Notes under the pieces: generated by a model
Databases searched by the model: none
What the model was told of the DNA's origin: nothing
The model's input: the letters and a program-made list of their open reading frames with translations, nothing else
Part shown: positions 19,611 through 28,845 of the stretch, in pieces
How positions within the stretch are numbered: position 1 is the first letter of the stretch
Layout of the letters: every line of letters starts with the position of its first letter
Position numbers and translations under genes: made by a program
NCBI RefSeq assembly: GCF_014205795.1
Contig: NZ_JACHCN010000020.1
Location: forward strand, 1-64,000
Source of the DNA: Rhodanobacter sp. MP7CTX1
GTDB lineage: Bacteria > Pseudomonadota > Gammaproteobacteria > Xanthomonadales > Rhodanobacteraceae
Reading direction: 5' to 3'
DNA: 64,000 nucleotides

Positions 19611-20390
19611 ATGTTCACGCTTGCCGACAGTCATGTTCACCTCGACGACACTGCCTTTGCGGATGATCGCGACGCGGTGATCGAACGCGCAGGCCACGCC
19701 GGCGTCGAAACCATGATCATCCCAGCGGTCGACGCCGATAGCTGGCCGCGGATCAAGACCCTCTGCGCCAGCCATCGCCAGCTCTTTGCTGCCTACGGCC
19801 TGCACCCGATGTACCTGGAGCAGCATGCGCCCGAACATGTCGACGCATTATCGTCCTGGCTAGATGACGCCAGCGTCGTCGCCGTTGGCGAGATTGGGCT
19901 GGATTTTCACGTGGCCGGACTCGACCACGATCTGCAGCGACACTATTTCACCAGCCAGCTGGAGCTTGCGCGGGAACGGGAATTGCCGGTGATCGTGCAT
20001 GCCCGCGGCGCACTGGAAGAAGTGATCCTCACACTGCGTCGGATACCCGGCCTGCGCGGCGTGGTGCACAGCTTCTCCGGCAGCGAGCAGCAGGCGCGGC
20101 AGCTATGGCGCATGGGCTTTCATATCGGCCTCGGCGGCCCGGTGACTTACGAACGCGCGCAACGCCTGCACCGCATCGTCACGCAGATGCCGATTGAATA
20201 CCTGTTGTTGGAAAGCGATGCGCCGGACCAGCCCGATGCCTCCCACCGCGGACAGCGCAACGAGCCCGCCCGCATTGTCGAAGTACTGCGATCCATCGCG
20301 GAACTTCGCGGCGAGTCGGAAGCTTCGGTTGCTGCTGCCACCACCGCGAACGTGCGCCGTCTGTTCGACCTCGATCGACGCGCCAGCTAG
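19611..20390 (+). CDS. TatD-family metal-dependent deoxyribonuclease
   Basis: A 259-residue TIM-barrel hydrolase. Metal ligands are visible in DSHVHLDD (about residues 6-13), EIGLDFH, VIVHARGA, VVHSFSG and LLESDAPD. TatD enzymes act as 3'-5' DNases in DNA repair; the sequence is closer to the YjjV-like branch by length and the VHAR motif. ATG 19611 begins directly before the first metal motif; a long frame upstream runs antisense through the lipoprotein genes and is not coding. Confidence 0.93.
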   Translation: MFTLADSHVHLDDTAFADDRDAVIERAGHAGVETMIIPAVDADSWPRIKTLCASHRQLFAAYGLHPMYLEQHAPEHVDALSSWLDDASVVAVGEIGLDFHVAGLDHDLQRHYFTSQLELARERELPVIVHARGALEEVILTLRRIPGLRGVVHSFSGSEQQARQLWRMGFHIGLGGPVTYERAQRLHRIVTQMPIEYLLLESDAPDQPDASHRGQRNEPARIVEVLRSIAELRGESEASVAAATTANVRRLFDLDRRAS

Positions 20391-20450
20391 AGCGCTTCAC
20401 CCCGCCTGACAATTGTCACTTGCGTCACGATGCCGCGCCTTGGTATCGTT

Positions 20451-20482
20451 TATTTCATCAGTGAAATATAAATTGATGAAAT
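20451..20482. promoter_or_regulatory. Probable MarR operator upstream of the efflux operon
   Basis: TATTTCA-TCAG-TGAAATA is a perfect dyad at 20451-20468. A wider inverted pair overlaps it: ATTTCATCA (20452-20460) and TGATGAAAT (20474-20482), reaching the first start codon of the marR gene. The region is AT-rich within GC-rich DNA. A further palindrome TGACAATTGTCA lies at 20407-20418. This is a typical arrangement for an autoregulated MarR-type repressor. Confidence 0.75.
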
Positions 20483-21005
20483 GATGAAGCTGACAAATTG
20501 CATAGCGATGATGGACGAGGGTATCGAACGGGTGAGCCAGATCATCCCGCAGATGCCTCTCGTCGAAGCGCGGCTGTGTCGGTTGATGCTGATGGCTGGC
20601 AGCACTCTGGAAGGCGAACTCGAGCTCAAGCTCAAGCCGCACAAGCTCAACCACAGCGACTTCCTCACCCTGATGATCCTGTACAGCCGTCCAGAGGGCA
20701 GTTCCACGCCAGGCGAACTGTGTGAGTTCGCCACGCAGGGCGCCACCAATATGACGCGTATCACCAACGCACTGGTAAAGCGCGGGCTGATCACCCGCGG
20801 CGCCAGCGCGGAAGATCGCCGCCGCGTGCTGATACGCATCACGCCGGCGGGAAAGCGCTTCGTGCAAAAGATGTTGCCGCCGATGTTTCCCCGCCTCGGC
20901 GCGATGTTTGCCAACTTCACCGAAACGGACAAACACAACCTTAGCCGCTTGCTGCGCAAGCTCGCCATCAATCTCGATCAGATGGATCCGGATGCCGAAT
21001 CGTGA
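20481..21005 (+). CDS. MarR-family transcriptional regulator
   Basis: A 174-residue winged-helix regulator. The recognition region CEFATQGATNMTRITNALVKRGLI is followed by the wing EDRRRVLIRITPAGKRF. It opens an operon with the outer-membrane factor, HlyD-type adaptor and DHA2 pump genes, so it probably represses this efflux system and responds to its substrates, as EmrR does in E. coli. The start is uncertain: ATGs occur at 20481, 20484, 20508 and 20511, and the first overlaps the presumed operator. Confidence 0.92.
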   Translation: MMKLTNCIAMMDEGIERVSQIIPQMPLVEARLCRLMLMAGSTLEGELELKLKPHKLNHSDFLTLMILYSRPEGSSTPGELCEFATQGATNMTRITNALVKRGLITRGASAEDRRRVLIRITPAGKRFVQKMLPPMFPRLGAMFANFTETDKHNLSRLLRKLAINLDQMDPDAES

Positions 21006-21030
21006 TGGCCGGCCATGGAAGACCAAGCGA

Positions 21031-22575
21031 ATGAAGGCCAACAACAACAAGATGAAGCAAATCCTGATGAACCATTCATTTCAGCGCACAGCCACGGCAG
21101 CGGCGTTGATCCTGCTGCTGGCCAGCTGCTCGATCCCGACCAAGCTGAATCACCCGACTTTGCGCGACGACGTACCGCTCGCGGGCCTGCAGGCGCCTAC
21201 CCGCGCGGGCTGGCCGGACAGCGAATGGTGGCGCGCCTACGGCGATCCTCAGCTGGATCAGCTGATCGCTATCGCCATGCAGCATTCGCCGGATCTTGAG
21301 CAGGCGCACAGCCGCGTAGTCAACGCGGAACAATCGGTGCGACTCGCCGCGGCCCAGGCCGGCCTCAACGTCAACGGCAACGCCCAGTGGGAGCGCCAGC
21401 GCCTCAGCGAAAACGGCATCATCAGCTTCCTGCCGAAAACCTTCGCGATCGACCCCTGGTACAACCAGACCGATCTCGGCCTGCAGGCGCAATACACGTT
21501 TGACTGGTGGGGCAAGAAGCGCTCGAGTATCGATGCAGCACTGGATCAGGCGCATGCCGCCGAAGCGCAGCGCAGTGCCGCCGCGCTGACCATCCAGAAC
21601 GCCGTCGCCGATACTTATTTCGGTTGGCAGGGAGATCAGGCTCGACTGGCCCTGTCCGGTGAACTGGTCGATACGCAGGAAAAGTTTGCGCATATCGCCG
21701 AGCTGCGCGTGAAGCAGGGTGTTGACCTGGCCGACACCGCACAGCAGGCCAGGGCACAGCTTGCGGCGGCGCGCGAGATGCAGGTCACCCTGCAGGGCTC
21801 GGCTGAAATCCGCAAGGTCGCACTGGCTGCCCTGCTCGGCATTGCGCCGGCTGATCTTCCCGCTCTGCAGCCACGGCCGCTGCCCGAGGTGGACAGCCGC
21901 ATCCCCGACAACGCGCGACTCGACCTGATCGCGCGTCGTCCCGACATCGCCGCGAGTCGCTGGCAGGTCGAGGCGGCGCTGAAACAGATCGACGTCGCAC
22001 GCGCACAGTTCTTTCCGGACATCGGCATCAGTGCCATGGCTGGCCTGTCCAGCCTCGACATCGGCAAGCTGATGGAAGCTGGGAGCAGCACCTTTGCGTT
22101 GACCCCCGCCCTGCATCTTCCGATCTTCGAGGGTGGTCAGCTGAAGGCCAACTACGGCGTCAGCAAAGCCCAGCTCGGCGCTGCCGTGGCGCAATACAAC
22201 GGCACTGTGGTCAGCGCCGCACACGACGTGGCGACCCAGGCACTCACCGCGCAACAGATCGCCGCGCGACGCCAGGAGCAATCCGCGCAGATCATCGCCA
22301 ACGAACGACTGGTCGCCACCGCACAGGCACGCGCCCGTCAAGGCGTGCGTGACGCCCGCGAAGGCCTCGCGGCAGCCGCGCAGCTGCTGCAGCAACGCGA
22401 CGATGCAGCCAGCCTGCAGGCGCAAGCCGTTTCCACCGACCTGGCCTTGATCAAGGCGCTCGGCGGTGGCTACCACAGCACCGGCGTGCCGACCCCGGGC
22501 GACGTCAGCAGCGCCAGCCCGACACCCTCTTCCCCTATGAATTCGTCCGGAGACGACGCCCATGAGCGCCACTGA
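21031..22575 (+). CDS. Efflux outer-membrane factor, NodT/OprM family lipoprotein
   Basis: A 514-residue TolC-like channel lipoprotein with lipobox LLASC near residue 33 and two OEP domains with coiled-coil segments. It supplies the outer-membrane exit for the tripartite pump encoded with it. Several in-frame ATGs exist (21031, 21052, 21067); 21031 is used here, and the shorter starts would still leave a complete signal peptide. It overlaps the adaptor gene by 14 bases. Confidence 0.93.
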   Translation: MKANNNKMKQILMNHSFQRTATAAALILLLASCSIPTKLNHPTLRDDVPLAGLQAPTRAGWPDSEWWRAYGDPQLDQLIAIAMQHSPDLEQAHSRVVNAEQSVRLAAAQAGLNVNGNAQWERQRLSENGIISFLPKTFAIDPWYNQTDLGLQAQYTFDWWGKKRSSIDAALDQAHAAEAQRSAAALTIQNAVADTYFGWQGDQARLALSGELVDTQEKFAHIAELRVKQGVDLADTAQQARAQLAAAREMQVTLQGSAEIRKVALAALLGIAPADLPALQPRPLPEVDSRIPDNARLDLIARRPDIAASRWQVEAALKQIDVARAQFFPDIGISAMAGLSSLDIGKLMEAGSSTFALTPALHLPIFEGGQLKANYGVSKAQLGAAVAQYNGTVVSAAHDVATQALTAQQIAARRQEQSAQIIANERLVATAQARARQGVRDAREGLAAAAQLLQQRDDAASLQAQAVSTDLALIKALGGGYHSTGVPTPGDVSSASPTPSSPMNSSGDDAHERH

Positions 22576-23794
22576 GTCCGACAAGCCCCAGAGCAAACCT
22601 GCTGACGACAACGACAGCGGTCTGGCGGCGAAAAATCCGGCCAAACGCCGCAAGACCCTGTTGATCATGTTGGTCGTGTTCGTGCTCATCGGCGTGATCT
22701 GGATCCTGCTGTGGACGCTGGTGTTCTCCCGGCGCGAAACCACCGACAACGCCTATGTAAATGGCAACCAGGTGGCGATCTCCGCGCAGGTGCCGGGCAC
22801 CGTGGTGGCAATCCTTGCCGACGACACGCAACACGTCGAAGCTGGCCAGATCCTGGTCAAGCTGGACAGCACTGATGCCGATGTACGCCTGAGCCAGACG
22901 CGCAGCGCACTGGCACAGGCCGTGCGGCAGGTACGCCAGCAAACCGATTCGGCCAGCAGCAGCGACGCGATGGTCGCCGCCCGCCAGGTCGACCTGACGA
23001 AGGCCGAGGCCGATCTCAAGCGCCGCCTACCGTTGATCGCCGAACAGGCCGAGGCACCGGAAAACATCCAGCATCTGCGCGACACCGTCGATCAGGCGCG
23101 CGCTGCGCTGACCTCGGCCCAAGCCCAGGCATCGGCCGAACATGCGTCGATCGAAGGCACCGACATCGCAAACAACCCGGCCGTGCTGCAGGCACGGGCG
23201 AATTTCCGCGCGGCCTGGGTCGCCGCTCAGCGCAATGCGATCTACGCACCGGTCTCCGGCTACGTGGCACAGCGCAGCGTGCAGTTGGGCAACAGCGTGC
23301 AAGCCGGCCAGCAGTTGATGACTGTGCTGCCGCTGCATGATCTGTGGATCGACGCCAACTTCAAGGAAAGCCAACTGCGTCACATCCGAATCGGTCAGCC
23401 GGTCAAGGTCGAGGCCGACATCTACGGCGGCAGCGTCAAATACCAGGGCAAGGTGATCGGCCTGGGCGCCGGCACCGGCAGCGTGTTCTCCCTGCTGCCC
23501 GCGCAGAACGCCACCGGCAACTGGATCAAGGTGGTGCAGCGCGTCCCGGTGCGCGTTGCGCTGGATAACCAGGAACTGGATAAGCATCCGCTGCGCGTCG
23601 GTTTGTCGAGCGATGTCACGGTCGACATCACCGACGACCGGGGTGCCGTGCTGGCGCCGCAGACTGAGCATCCGCCGGTGGCCGAGACGACGGTGTATGA
23701 CCAGATGGCCAGCAAGGCGGATGCCGAAGCCGACCAGGTGATCCGCGCGAACCTGAGTTCTTCCGGCAACACCCGCAGCACTCGACCAAACTAA
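22562..23794 (+). CDS. emrA: HlyD-family membrane fusion protein, EmrA type
   Basis: A 410-residue periplasmic adaptor. There is a cytoplasmic N-terminus, one membrane helix (about residues 36-60), and the EmrA-type entry TTDNAYVNGNQVAISAQVPGTV. A lipoyl/hairpin domain with coiled coils spans about 110-220, and the barrel holds LWIDANFKESQL. It links the DHA2 pump to the outer-membrane factor. Same operon; the pump follows 15 bases later. Confidence 0.94.
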   Translation: MSATESDKPQSKPADDNDSGLAAKNPAKRRKTLLIMLVVFVLIGVIWILLWTLVFSRRETTDNAYVNGNQVAISAQVPGTVVAILADDTQHVEAGQILVKLDSTDADVRLSQTRSALAQAVRQVRQQTDSASSSDAMVAARQVDLTKAEADLKRRLPLIAEQAEAPENIQHLRDTVDQARAALTSAQAQASAEHASIEGTDIANNPAVLQARANFRAAWVAAQRNAIYAPVSGYVAQRSVQLGNSVQAGQQLMTVLPLHDLWIDANFKESQLRHIRIGQPVKVEADIYGGSVKYQGKVIGLGAGTGSVFSLLPAQNATGNWIKVVQRVPVRVALDNQELDKHPLRVGLSSDVTVDITDDRGAVLAPQTEHPPVAETTVYDQMASKADAEADQVIRANLSSSGNTRSTRPN

Positions 23795-23809
23795 AGGCTG
23801 AGTCAGACC

Positions 23810-25378
23810 ATGGCCGCCATCTCCTCCGACGCCGCGCCCGCCGATGCCGCTCCCCTGAAACCGCTACAGGGCGGCATGCTGGCCCTGATGACGATCGCCG
23901 TCGCGTTCAGCACCTTCATGGAAGTGCTGGACATGACCATCGTCAACGTGGCCGTGCCGCATATTGCCGGCAGCCTGGCGGTGAGCCCGAGCGAGGGCAC
24001 CTGGGCGATCAGTTCCTACTCGATGGCCAGCGCCATCATGCAGCCTCTCACCGGCTGGATCGCCAAGCGCTTCGGCGAAGTGCGCACGTTCGTTTTTTCA
24101 GTGTTCCTGTTCGTGGTGTTTTCGATGTTGTGCGGACTGGCCACCAGCATGCCGATGCTGGTGGTGGGCCGTCTGCTGCAAGGTGCAGGTTCCGGCCCGA
24201 TGGTGGCGCTGGCGCTATCGCTGCTGCTCGCCAATTATCCGAAGAGCAAACAAGGCATCGCATTGGCGCTGTGGGCAATGACCGTGGTCATTGCGCCGGT
24301 GTTGGGGCCGATCCTTGGCGGCTGGATTACCGACAATTTCACCTGGCCTTGGATCTTCTATATCAACTTGCCGGTCGGCATCATGGCCGCTGTGACGACC
24401 TGGTTCCTGCTGCACAAGCGCGAGTCGAAAATCGTGCGCGCACCGATCGACGCCGTCGGTCTGGTGCTGCTGGTGGCAGGCATCGGCTGTATGCAGTTCA
24501 TGCTGGACAACGGCAACGACCACGACTGGTTTGCCTCGCCGCTGATTCTAACGCTGGGTCTGATCGCCGTGGTGAGCCTGAGTTTCCTGATCGCGTGGGA
24601 GCTCAACGCTAAACATCCGGTGATCGACCTCTCGCTGTTCAAGCAACGCAACTTCACGATCGGCGTTTCGGCAATGTCGTTCGGCATGCTGGCGTTTTTC
24701 GCGGTCAATGTGGTTTCGCCGCTGTGGCTGCAGACCACGTTGGGCTTCACCGCCACCTGGTCCGGCCTCACCGCCGCCTGGGTCGGCGTGCTGGCGTTCC
24801 TGTTTTCCCCGATCGTGGGCAGCATGCTGGGCAAGTTCGACCTGCGCGCAATGATCACCACAGCTTTCGTGATACTCGCCGGCTGCTCGTACTGGCTGTC
24901 CACCTTCGACAGCAGTGCGTCCTACGTCAGCATGATATGGCCGCGGCTGGTAATGGGCCTGGGTATCCCGCTGTTTTTCATTCCGCTGAACCAGATCTAC
25001 CTTTCCGGACTTCCCACGGAACAGATTGCCAACGCCTCGGGCCTGGCCAATTTTTTCCGTACGCTCGGCTCCAGCGTCTCCACCGCCTTGACCGTGACCC
25101 TATGGCAGCACCGTACCGAGTTCCACCACGCATCGCTGACTGAAAACATCACCCCTGCGGCACCTGCGGCGACCGGGTTTCTGCAGCAATTGCAGGTTGC
25201 TGGCCTGAGTGGCCAGCGCGGGCTGACCGTGGTCGATCAGCTGCTTAGTCGGGAAGCGGCCACGCTTGCGGTAAACGATGTGTTCTGGACGTGCTCGATC
25301 ATCTTCATCTTGATGATTCCGCTGCTGTGGCTGGCCCGCCCGCCATTCGGCAGCGCCGGCGGCGCGGTGGGCCACTGA
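23810..25378 (+). CDS. emrB: DHA2-family (14-TM) multidrug efflux permease, EmrB type
   Basis: A 522-residue major-facilitator pump with about 14 membrane helices. Motif LDMTIVNVAVPHIAGSL in helix 1 and the antiporter motif C region GPILGGWITDNFTWPWIFYINLPVG are typical of EmrB/QacA. It exports hydrophobic compounds with proton exchange through the tripartite assembly. Last gene of marR-oprM-emrA-emrB. Confidence 0.95.
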   Translation: MAAISSDAAPADAAPLKPLQGGMLALMTIAVAFSTFMEVLDMTIVNVAVPHIAGSLAVSPSEGTWAISSYSMASAIMQPLTGWIAKRFGEVRTFVFSVFLFVVFSMLCGLATSMPMLVVGRLLQGAGSGPMVALALSLLLANYPKSKQGIALALWAMTVVIAPVLGPILGGWITDNFTWPWIFYINLPVGIMAAVTTWFLLHKRESKIVRAPIDAVGLVLLVAGIGCMQFMLDNGNDHDWFASPLILTLGLIAVVSLSFLIAWELNAKHPVIDLSLFKQRNFTIGVSAMSFGMLAFFAVNVVSPLWLQTTLGFTATWSGLTAAWVGVLAFLFSPIVGSMLGKFDLRAMITTAFVILAGCSYWLSTFDSSASYVSMIWPRLVMGLGIPLFFIPLNQIYLSGLPTEQIANASGLANFFRTLGSSVSTALTVTLWQHRTEFHHASLTENITPAAPAATGFLQQLQVAGLSGQRGLTVVDQLLSREAATLAVNDVFWTCSIIFILMIPLLWLARPPFGSAGGAVGH

Positions 25379-25462
25379 CCGAAATTGCTGCGCCTGGCTG
25401 GTGCAGGATGAACGCCGCACGATGACTGGTGCGGCGCAATATCTTCTGCTAGTTTGTTCCGC

Positions 25463-25960
25463 ATGGCACAAACCAAGCGCACCATCAAGAAGTACCCGAA
25501 CCGTCGTCTATATGACACGGAGATCTCCAGCTACATCACGCTGGAGGAAGTCCGTCAGCTGGTGCTGGACAACGAAGATTTCGAAGTCCGTGACGCCAAG
25601 AGCGGCGATGACCTGACCCGTTCGGTCTTGCTGCAGATCATCTCCGAGCACGAAGACAAGGGACAGCCGATGCTGTCGCCGCAGCTGCTCAGCCAGATCA
25701 TCCGGTTCTACGGGGATTCTCTGCAGGGCTTCATGGGGCCTTACTTGGAGCGCAGTCTGCAGGTGTTCCTGGATCAGCAGACGCAGTTTCGCAGCCAGCT
25801 CAACAGTCTGATGGGGCAGACCCCATGGACCACGCTGAATGACCTGACCGCGCGCAACATGGATGCGTGGAAGGCCGTGCAGCGCGGGCTCATCGACACC
25901 GCCGCCCAAGTGATTCCGCAACCGGGTACGACCGGGCGCGGCGGCAAAAAGCCCGGCTGA
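25463..25960 (+). CDS. phaR: Polyhydroxyalkanoate synthesis repressor
   Basis: A 165-residue regulator. The N-terminal PHB_acc_N domain opens with RTIKKYPNRRLYDTEISSYI, diagnostic of PhaR, followed by a PHB_acc domain to about residue 135. PhaR binds both PHA granules and the promoters of phasin and phaR genes, releasing repression when polymer accumulates. The ATG at 25463 is preferred to a TTG nine bases upstream. An acetoacetyl-CoA-reductase-like gene follows. Confidence 0.95.
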   Translation: MAQTKRTIKKYPNRRLYDTEISSYITLEEVRQLVLDNEDFEVRDAKSGDDLTRSVLLQIISEHEDKGQPMLSPQLLSQIIRFYGDSLQGFMGPYLERSLQVFLDQQTQFRSQLNSLMGQTPWTTLNDLTARNMDAWKAVQRGLIDTAAQVIPQPGTTGRGGKKPG

Positions 25961-26071
25961 TTCCAGCCCCGCGGGCGACGCGCTTTGCCGCTTCCCCAGT
26001 CATATCCCGATTCGGTCGTTGCAGCACAGCATGTGCTGCCCTGCCGCATGAACAAGCCAGTTGGAACGCCG

Positions 26072-26839
26072 ATGAGCGAAACTGTCGTCCATAACCGCAA
26101 GCGCGTGGCGGTGGTCACCGGTGGCATCGGTGGCCTCGGCACTGAAATCTGTCGCCAACTGGCGCACACCGGCCGTCAGGTGATCGCCGTGGATCTGGCC
26201 GCGCGCGACGAGCGCATCAGCGCCTTTCGGCAGGAACTCGCCGCCTTCGATGGCGCAATCACCTTCGAGGCAGCGGATGTCAGCGATTTCGAAAGCTGCC
26301 AGCAGCTGACCGCACGCATCGAACAGCAACACGGCAGCCTGGATATTCTGATCAACGCCGCCGGCATTACCCGCGACGCCAGCCTGCGCAAGATGTCTCC
26401 GCAGCAATGGCACGAGCTGATGCGGGTGAACCTGGATGGCGTGTTCAACATGTGCCGCAACGTGGTCGAGGGCATGACGGCACGTGGCTACGGCCGCATC
26501 GTCAACATCAGCTCGGTGAATGGCCAGACGGGTCAGTTCGGTCAGACAAACTACTGCGCCGCCAAGGCCGGTGTGCACGGTTTCAGCATGGCGCTGGCGC
26601 GCGAGACGGCGAGCAAGGGCGTTACTGTCAACACCGTTTCACCGGGGTACTGCGACACCCCGATGGTTGCCGCCGTGTCCGCCGAGATTCGCGAGCAGAT
26701 CATCTCCGACATTCCCGTCGGTCGTCTGGGCACACCGGCGGATATCGCCCGCGCCGTGAGCTTTCTCGGCGCGGACGACGCCGGCTATATCACCGGCGCC
26801 AACCTGCCCGTCAACGGCGGCTACTTCATGAGTTTCTGA
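26072..26839 (+). CDS. phaB: Acetoacetyl-CoA reductase (SDR family)
   Basis: A 255-residue short-chain dehydrogenase. The cofactor motif is TGGIGGLG (about residues 16-23), the catalytic tyrosine/lysine YCAAK, and the substrate-side segment ISSVNGQTGQFGQTNY matches PhaB/PhbB, which reduces acetoacetyl-CoA to (R)-3-hydroxybutyryl-CoA for polyester synthesis. Downstream of phaR, which supports that role. The start at 26072 follows a GGAA sequence; an ATG at 26048 would add eight residues. Confidence 0.92.
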   Translation: MSETVVHNRKRVAVVTGGIGGLGTEICRQLAHTGRQVIAVDLAARDERISAFRQELAAFDGAITFEAADVSDFESCQQLTARIEQQHGSLDILINAAGITRDASLRKMSPQQWHELMRVNLDGVFNMCRNVVEGMTARGYGRIVNISSVNGQTGQFGQTNYCAAKAGVHGFSMALARETASKGVTVNTVSPGYCDTPMVAAVSAEIREQIISDIPVGRLGTPADIARAVSFLGADDAGYITGANLPVNGGYFMSF

Positions 26840-26882
26840 GAGCGTGCTCATGATCTCCCCGGGGAGATCATGAGCACGCTCT
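26839..26882. repeat. Perfect 44-base palindrome after phaB
   Basis: The arm AGAGCGTGCTCATGATCTCC plus CC is followed directly by its exact complement, with no spacer. It begins in the last base of the phaB stop codon. No T-run follows on either side, so it is not a standard terminator; it may still stall transcription as a hairpin or act as a protein-binding site. Confidence 0.85.
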
Positions 26883-26948
26883 ACTGCCGGGATTGCAGTA
26901 ATCCGCCGCTTGCGGAACAGTGGGCGGATTCCCCTCTCGGATCGCAGC

Positions 26949-28364
26949 ATGGCGAAGCAACCCATCACCCTCATCGGCGGCGGCCTGGTCGGCGCCCTGC
27001 TCGCCCAACAGCTGGCGCAGTGCGGCTTTGCCGTCGAGGTCTACGAAAAACGCGCCGATCCGCGGCTGGCCGGTTTCCAGGGTGGTCGCTCGATCAACCT
27101 GGCTTTGGCTGAACGCGGCTTGCAGGCACTGCGCAGCGCCGGGTTGGCTGACGGCGTACTGCAGCGCGCCGTCATGATGCGCGGCCGGATGGTGCACGAC
27201 CGCGATGGCAACAGCGGCCTGCAACGCTACGGCGTGGACGATAGTGAAGTCATCTGGTCGGTCTCGCGCGGCGCATTGAACATGCTGCTGCTGGATGCGG
27301 CCGAAGCGGCGGGCGTGCAGTTTCATTTCGGCCAGTCGCTGGTCAGCGCTGACTTCGACCAGCAACGCATCCGGATGGTCGATGAGGCGGGTGTGGAACG
27401 TAGCCAGCAGGTCGGCATGCTGATTGGCGCCGATGGCGCCGGTTCTGCCGTGCGCGCGGCCATGAATGCCTATAGCCCCCTGGGCGAACGGATCGAATCG
27501 CTCGGCCACGGTTATAAGGAACTGGAGATTCCGCCGAGCAGCGAATTGCCCGCCGCCGTACTGCAACTCAGCGGCGGCCGCGACCAGTTCGCGCTGGAGC
27601 CAAACGCGCTGCACATCTGGCCGCGCGGCAGCTTTATGTGCATCGCGCTGCCAAATACCGAGGGCAGTTTCACGGTCACCTTGTTTTTGGCAAGCCAGTC
27701 GCCCGCTCACAGCACAGCACCGAGTTTCGCCAACCTGCCGAATGCGACTGCCGCGGCGGCCTTCTTCAGCGAGCAGTTCCCGGGGCTACTGTCCTTGCTC
27801 CCACGCTTCAAGGAAGACTACGACAGCCACCCGGTCGGCACCCTGTCCACGCTGTATCTGGATCGCTGGCATCTGGATGGCCGCGCCTTGCTGATTGGCG
27901 ACGCCGCCCACGCGATCGTGCCGTTCCACGGCCAGGGCATGAACTGTGGTTTCGAGGACACCGTGGTGCTGGCGAATTTGCTGGCCGCCGCGCCGAACGA
28001 CAGCGCCGAGGTGTTCGCCGAGTTCCAGCGCGTGCGCCAGCCCAATGCGAACGCGATCGCCACGATGGCGCTGGAAAACTACCTCGAGATGCGTGATTCA
28101 GTCGCCGACCCGCATTACCTGGCCAAGCGCGAACTGGGCGCGTTGCTGGCCACCCGTGCGCCTGAGCACTACATGGCGCGCTACCGGATGGTCACGTTCT
28201 CCCATTTGCCTTACGCCTACGCGCTCGAACGGGGACAGGCACAGGACGTGCTGCTCGAACAATTGCTGCGCGGCACGACTCGCGTAGCAGACGTCGATCT
28301 CGACGCGGCGGTGAGCCTGCTGCGCACCAGCCTGCCACCGTTACCACCGCTGCGACATGGATAA
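26949..28364 (+). CDS. kmo: Kynurenine 3-monooxygenase
   Basis: A 471-residue flavin monooxygenase converting L-kynurenine to 3-hydroxykynurenine in tryptophan breakdown or quinolinate synthesis. FAD motif GGGLVGALLAQQLA is near the start, and the KMO-specific GGRSINLALAERGL and MRGRMVHD follow. LIGDAAHAIVPFHGQGMNCGFED contains the second FAD motif. The C-terminus has hydrophobic character as in the family. No other kynurenine-pathway gene is nearby. Confidence 0.95.
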   Translation: MAKQPITLIGGGLVGALLAQQLAQCGFAVEVYEKRADPRLAGFQGGRSINLALAERGLQALRSAGLADGVLQRAVMMRGRMVHDRDGNSGLQRYGVDDSEVIWSVSRGALNMLLLDAAEAAGVQFHFGQSLVSADFDQQRIRMVDEAGVERSQQVGMLIGADGAGSAVRAAMNAYSPLGERIESLGHGYKELEIPPSSELPAAVLQLSGGRDQFALEPNALHIWPRGSFMCIALPNTEGSFTVTLFLASQSPAHSTAPSFANLPNATAAAAFFSEQFPGLLSLLPRFKEDYDSHPVGTLSTLYLDRWHLDGRALLIGDAAHAIVPFHGQGMNCGFEDTVVLANLLAAAPNDSAEVFAEFQRVRQPNANAIATMALENYLEMRDSVADPHYLAKRELGALLATRAPEHYMARYRMVTFSHLPYAYALERGQAQDVLLEQLLRGTTRVADVDLDAAVSLLRTSLPPLPPLRHG

Positions 28365-28767
28365 GGCGCTGGTCGATGCGTTTCGCGCCACCGACTACCT
28401 CGTCTGTCTCGACGAGGTGGAATGGGCAAGCATCCGTATCGACCAGCCGCTGCCGACATCGCTGCAGGCACTCGTCGGCACCCGCTCGTGGGGATTCATC
28501 ACGGCGTGGAATCCTCGCTCGGTGCCGCGTTCGCCGGCGGACAACCTTACCGCCCAGCGCGAACTGTTGGCCGCGTTGCGCGCATCGCCGGAAGCGATGA
28601 TCTATCCGGCGATCGGGGTGGGCGCCAGCGGCTGGAGTGAGCCCAGCCTGTTCGTGATCGGCCCGGACCTCCCCACGCTGGACGCATTGGGCTTGCACTA
28701 TGAGCAAAACGCCTATGTGCACGGCCAAGGTATCGAAATTGCCCGCCTACGTTTGATGCGTCCTTGA
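28357..28767 (+). CDS. DUF3293 protein
   Basis: A 136-residue protein of unknown function. The block WGFITAWNPRS, the asparagine-containing NLTAQRELLAAL and the segment AIGVGASGWSEPSLFV follow the DUF3293 pattern. It overlaps the end of kmo by 8 bases, so it is probably translated from the same message. No signal peptide or membrane helix. Confidence 0.8.
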   Translation: MDKALVDAFRATDYLVCLDEVEWASIRIDQPLPTSLQALVGTRSWGFITAWNPRSVPRSPADNLTAQRELLAALRASPEAMIYPAIGVGASGWSEPSLFVIGPDLPTLDALGLHYEQNAYVHGQGIEIARLRLMRP

Positions 28768-28845
28768 GGCCATGTCCAGAGTCCCTGAACCAGCGGCAGC
28801 GCGCCGCATGGACAAGCGCGGTCGGCATTGCGGACAATCAAGGCA

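Noticed and set aside
21076-22749. A 557-codon minus-strand frame opposite the outer-membrane factor gene
   Set aside because: The plus strand has clear family motifs and a lipobox; the reverse frame has none.
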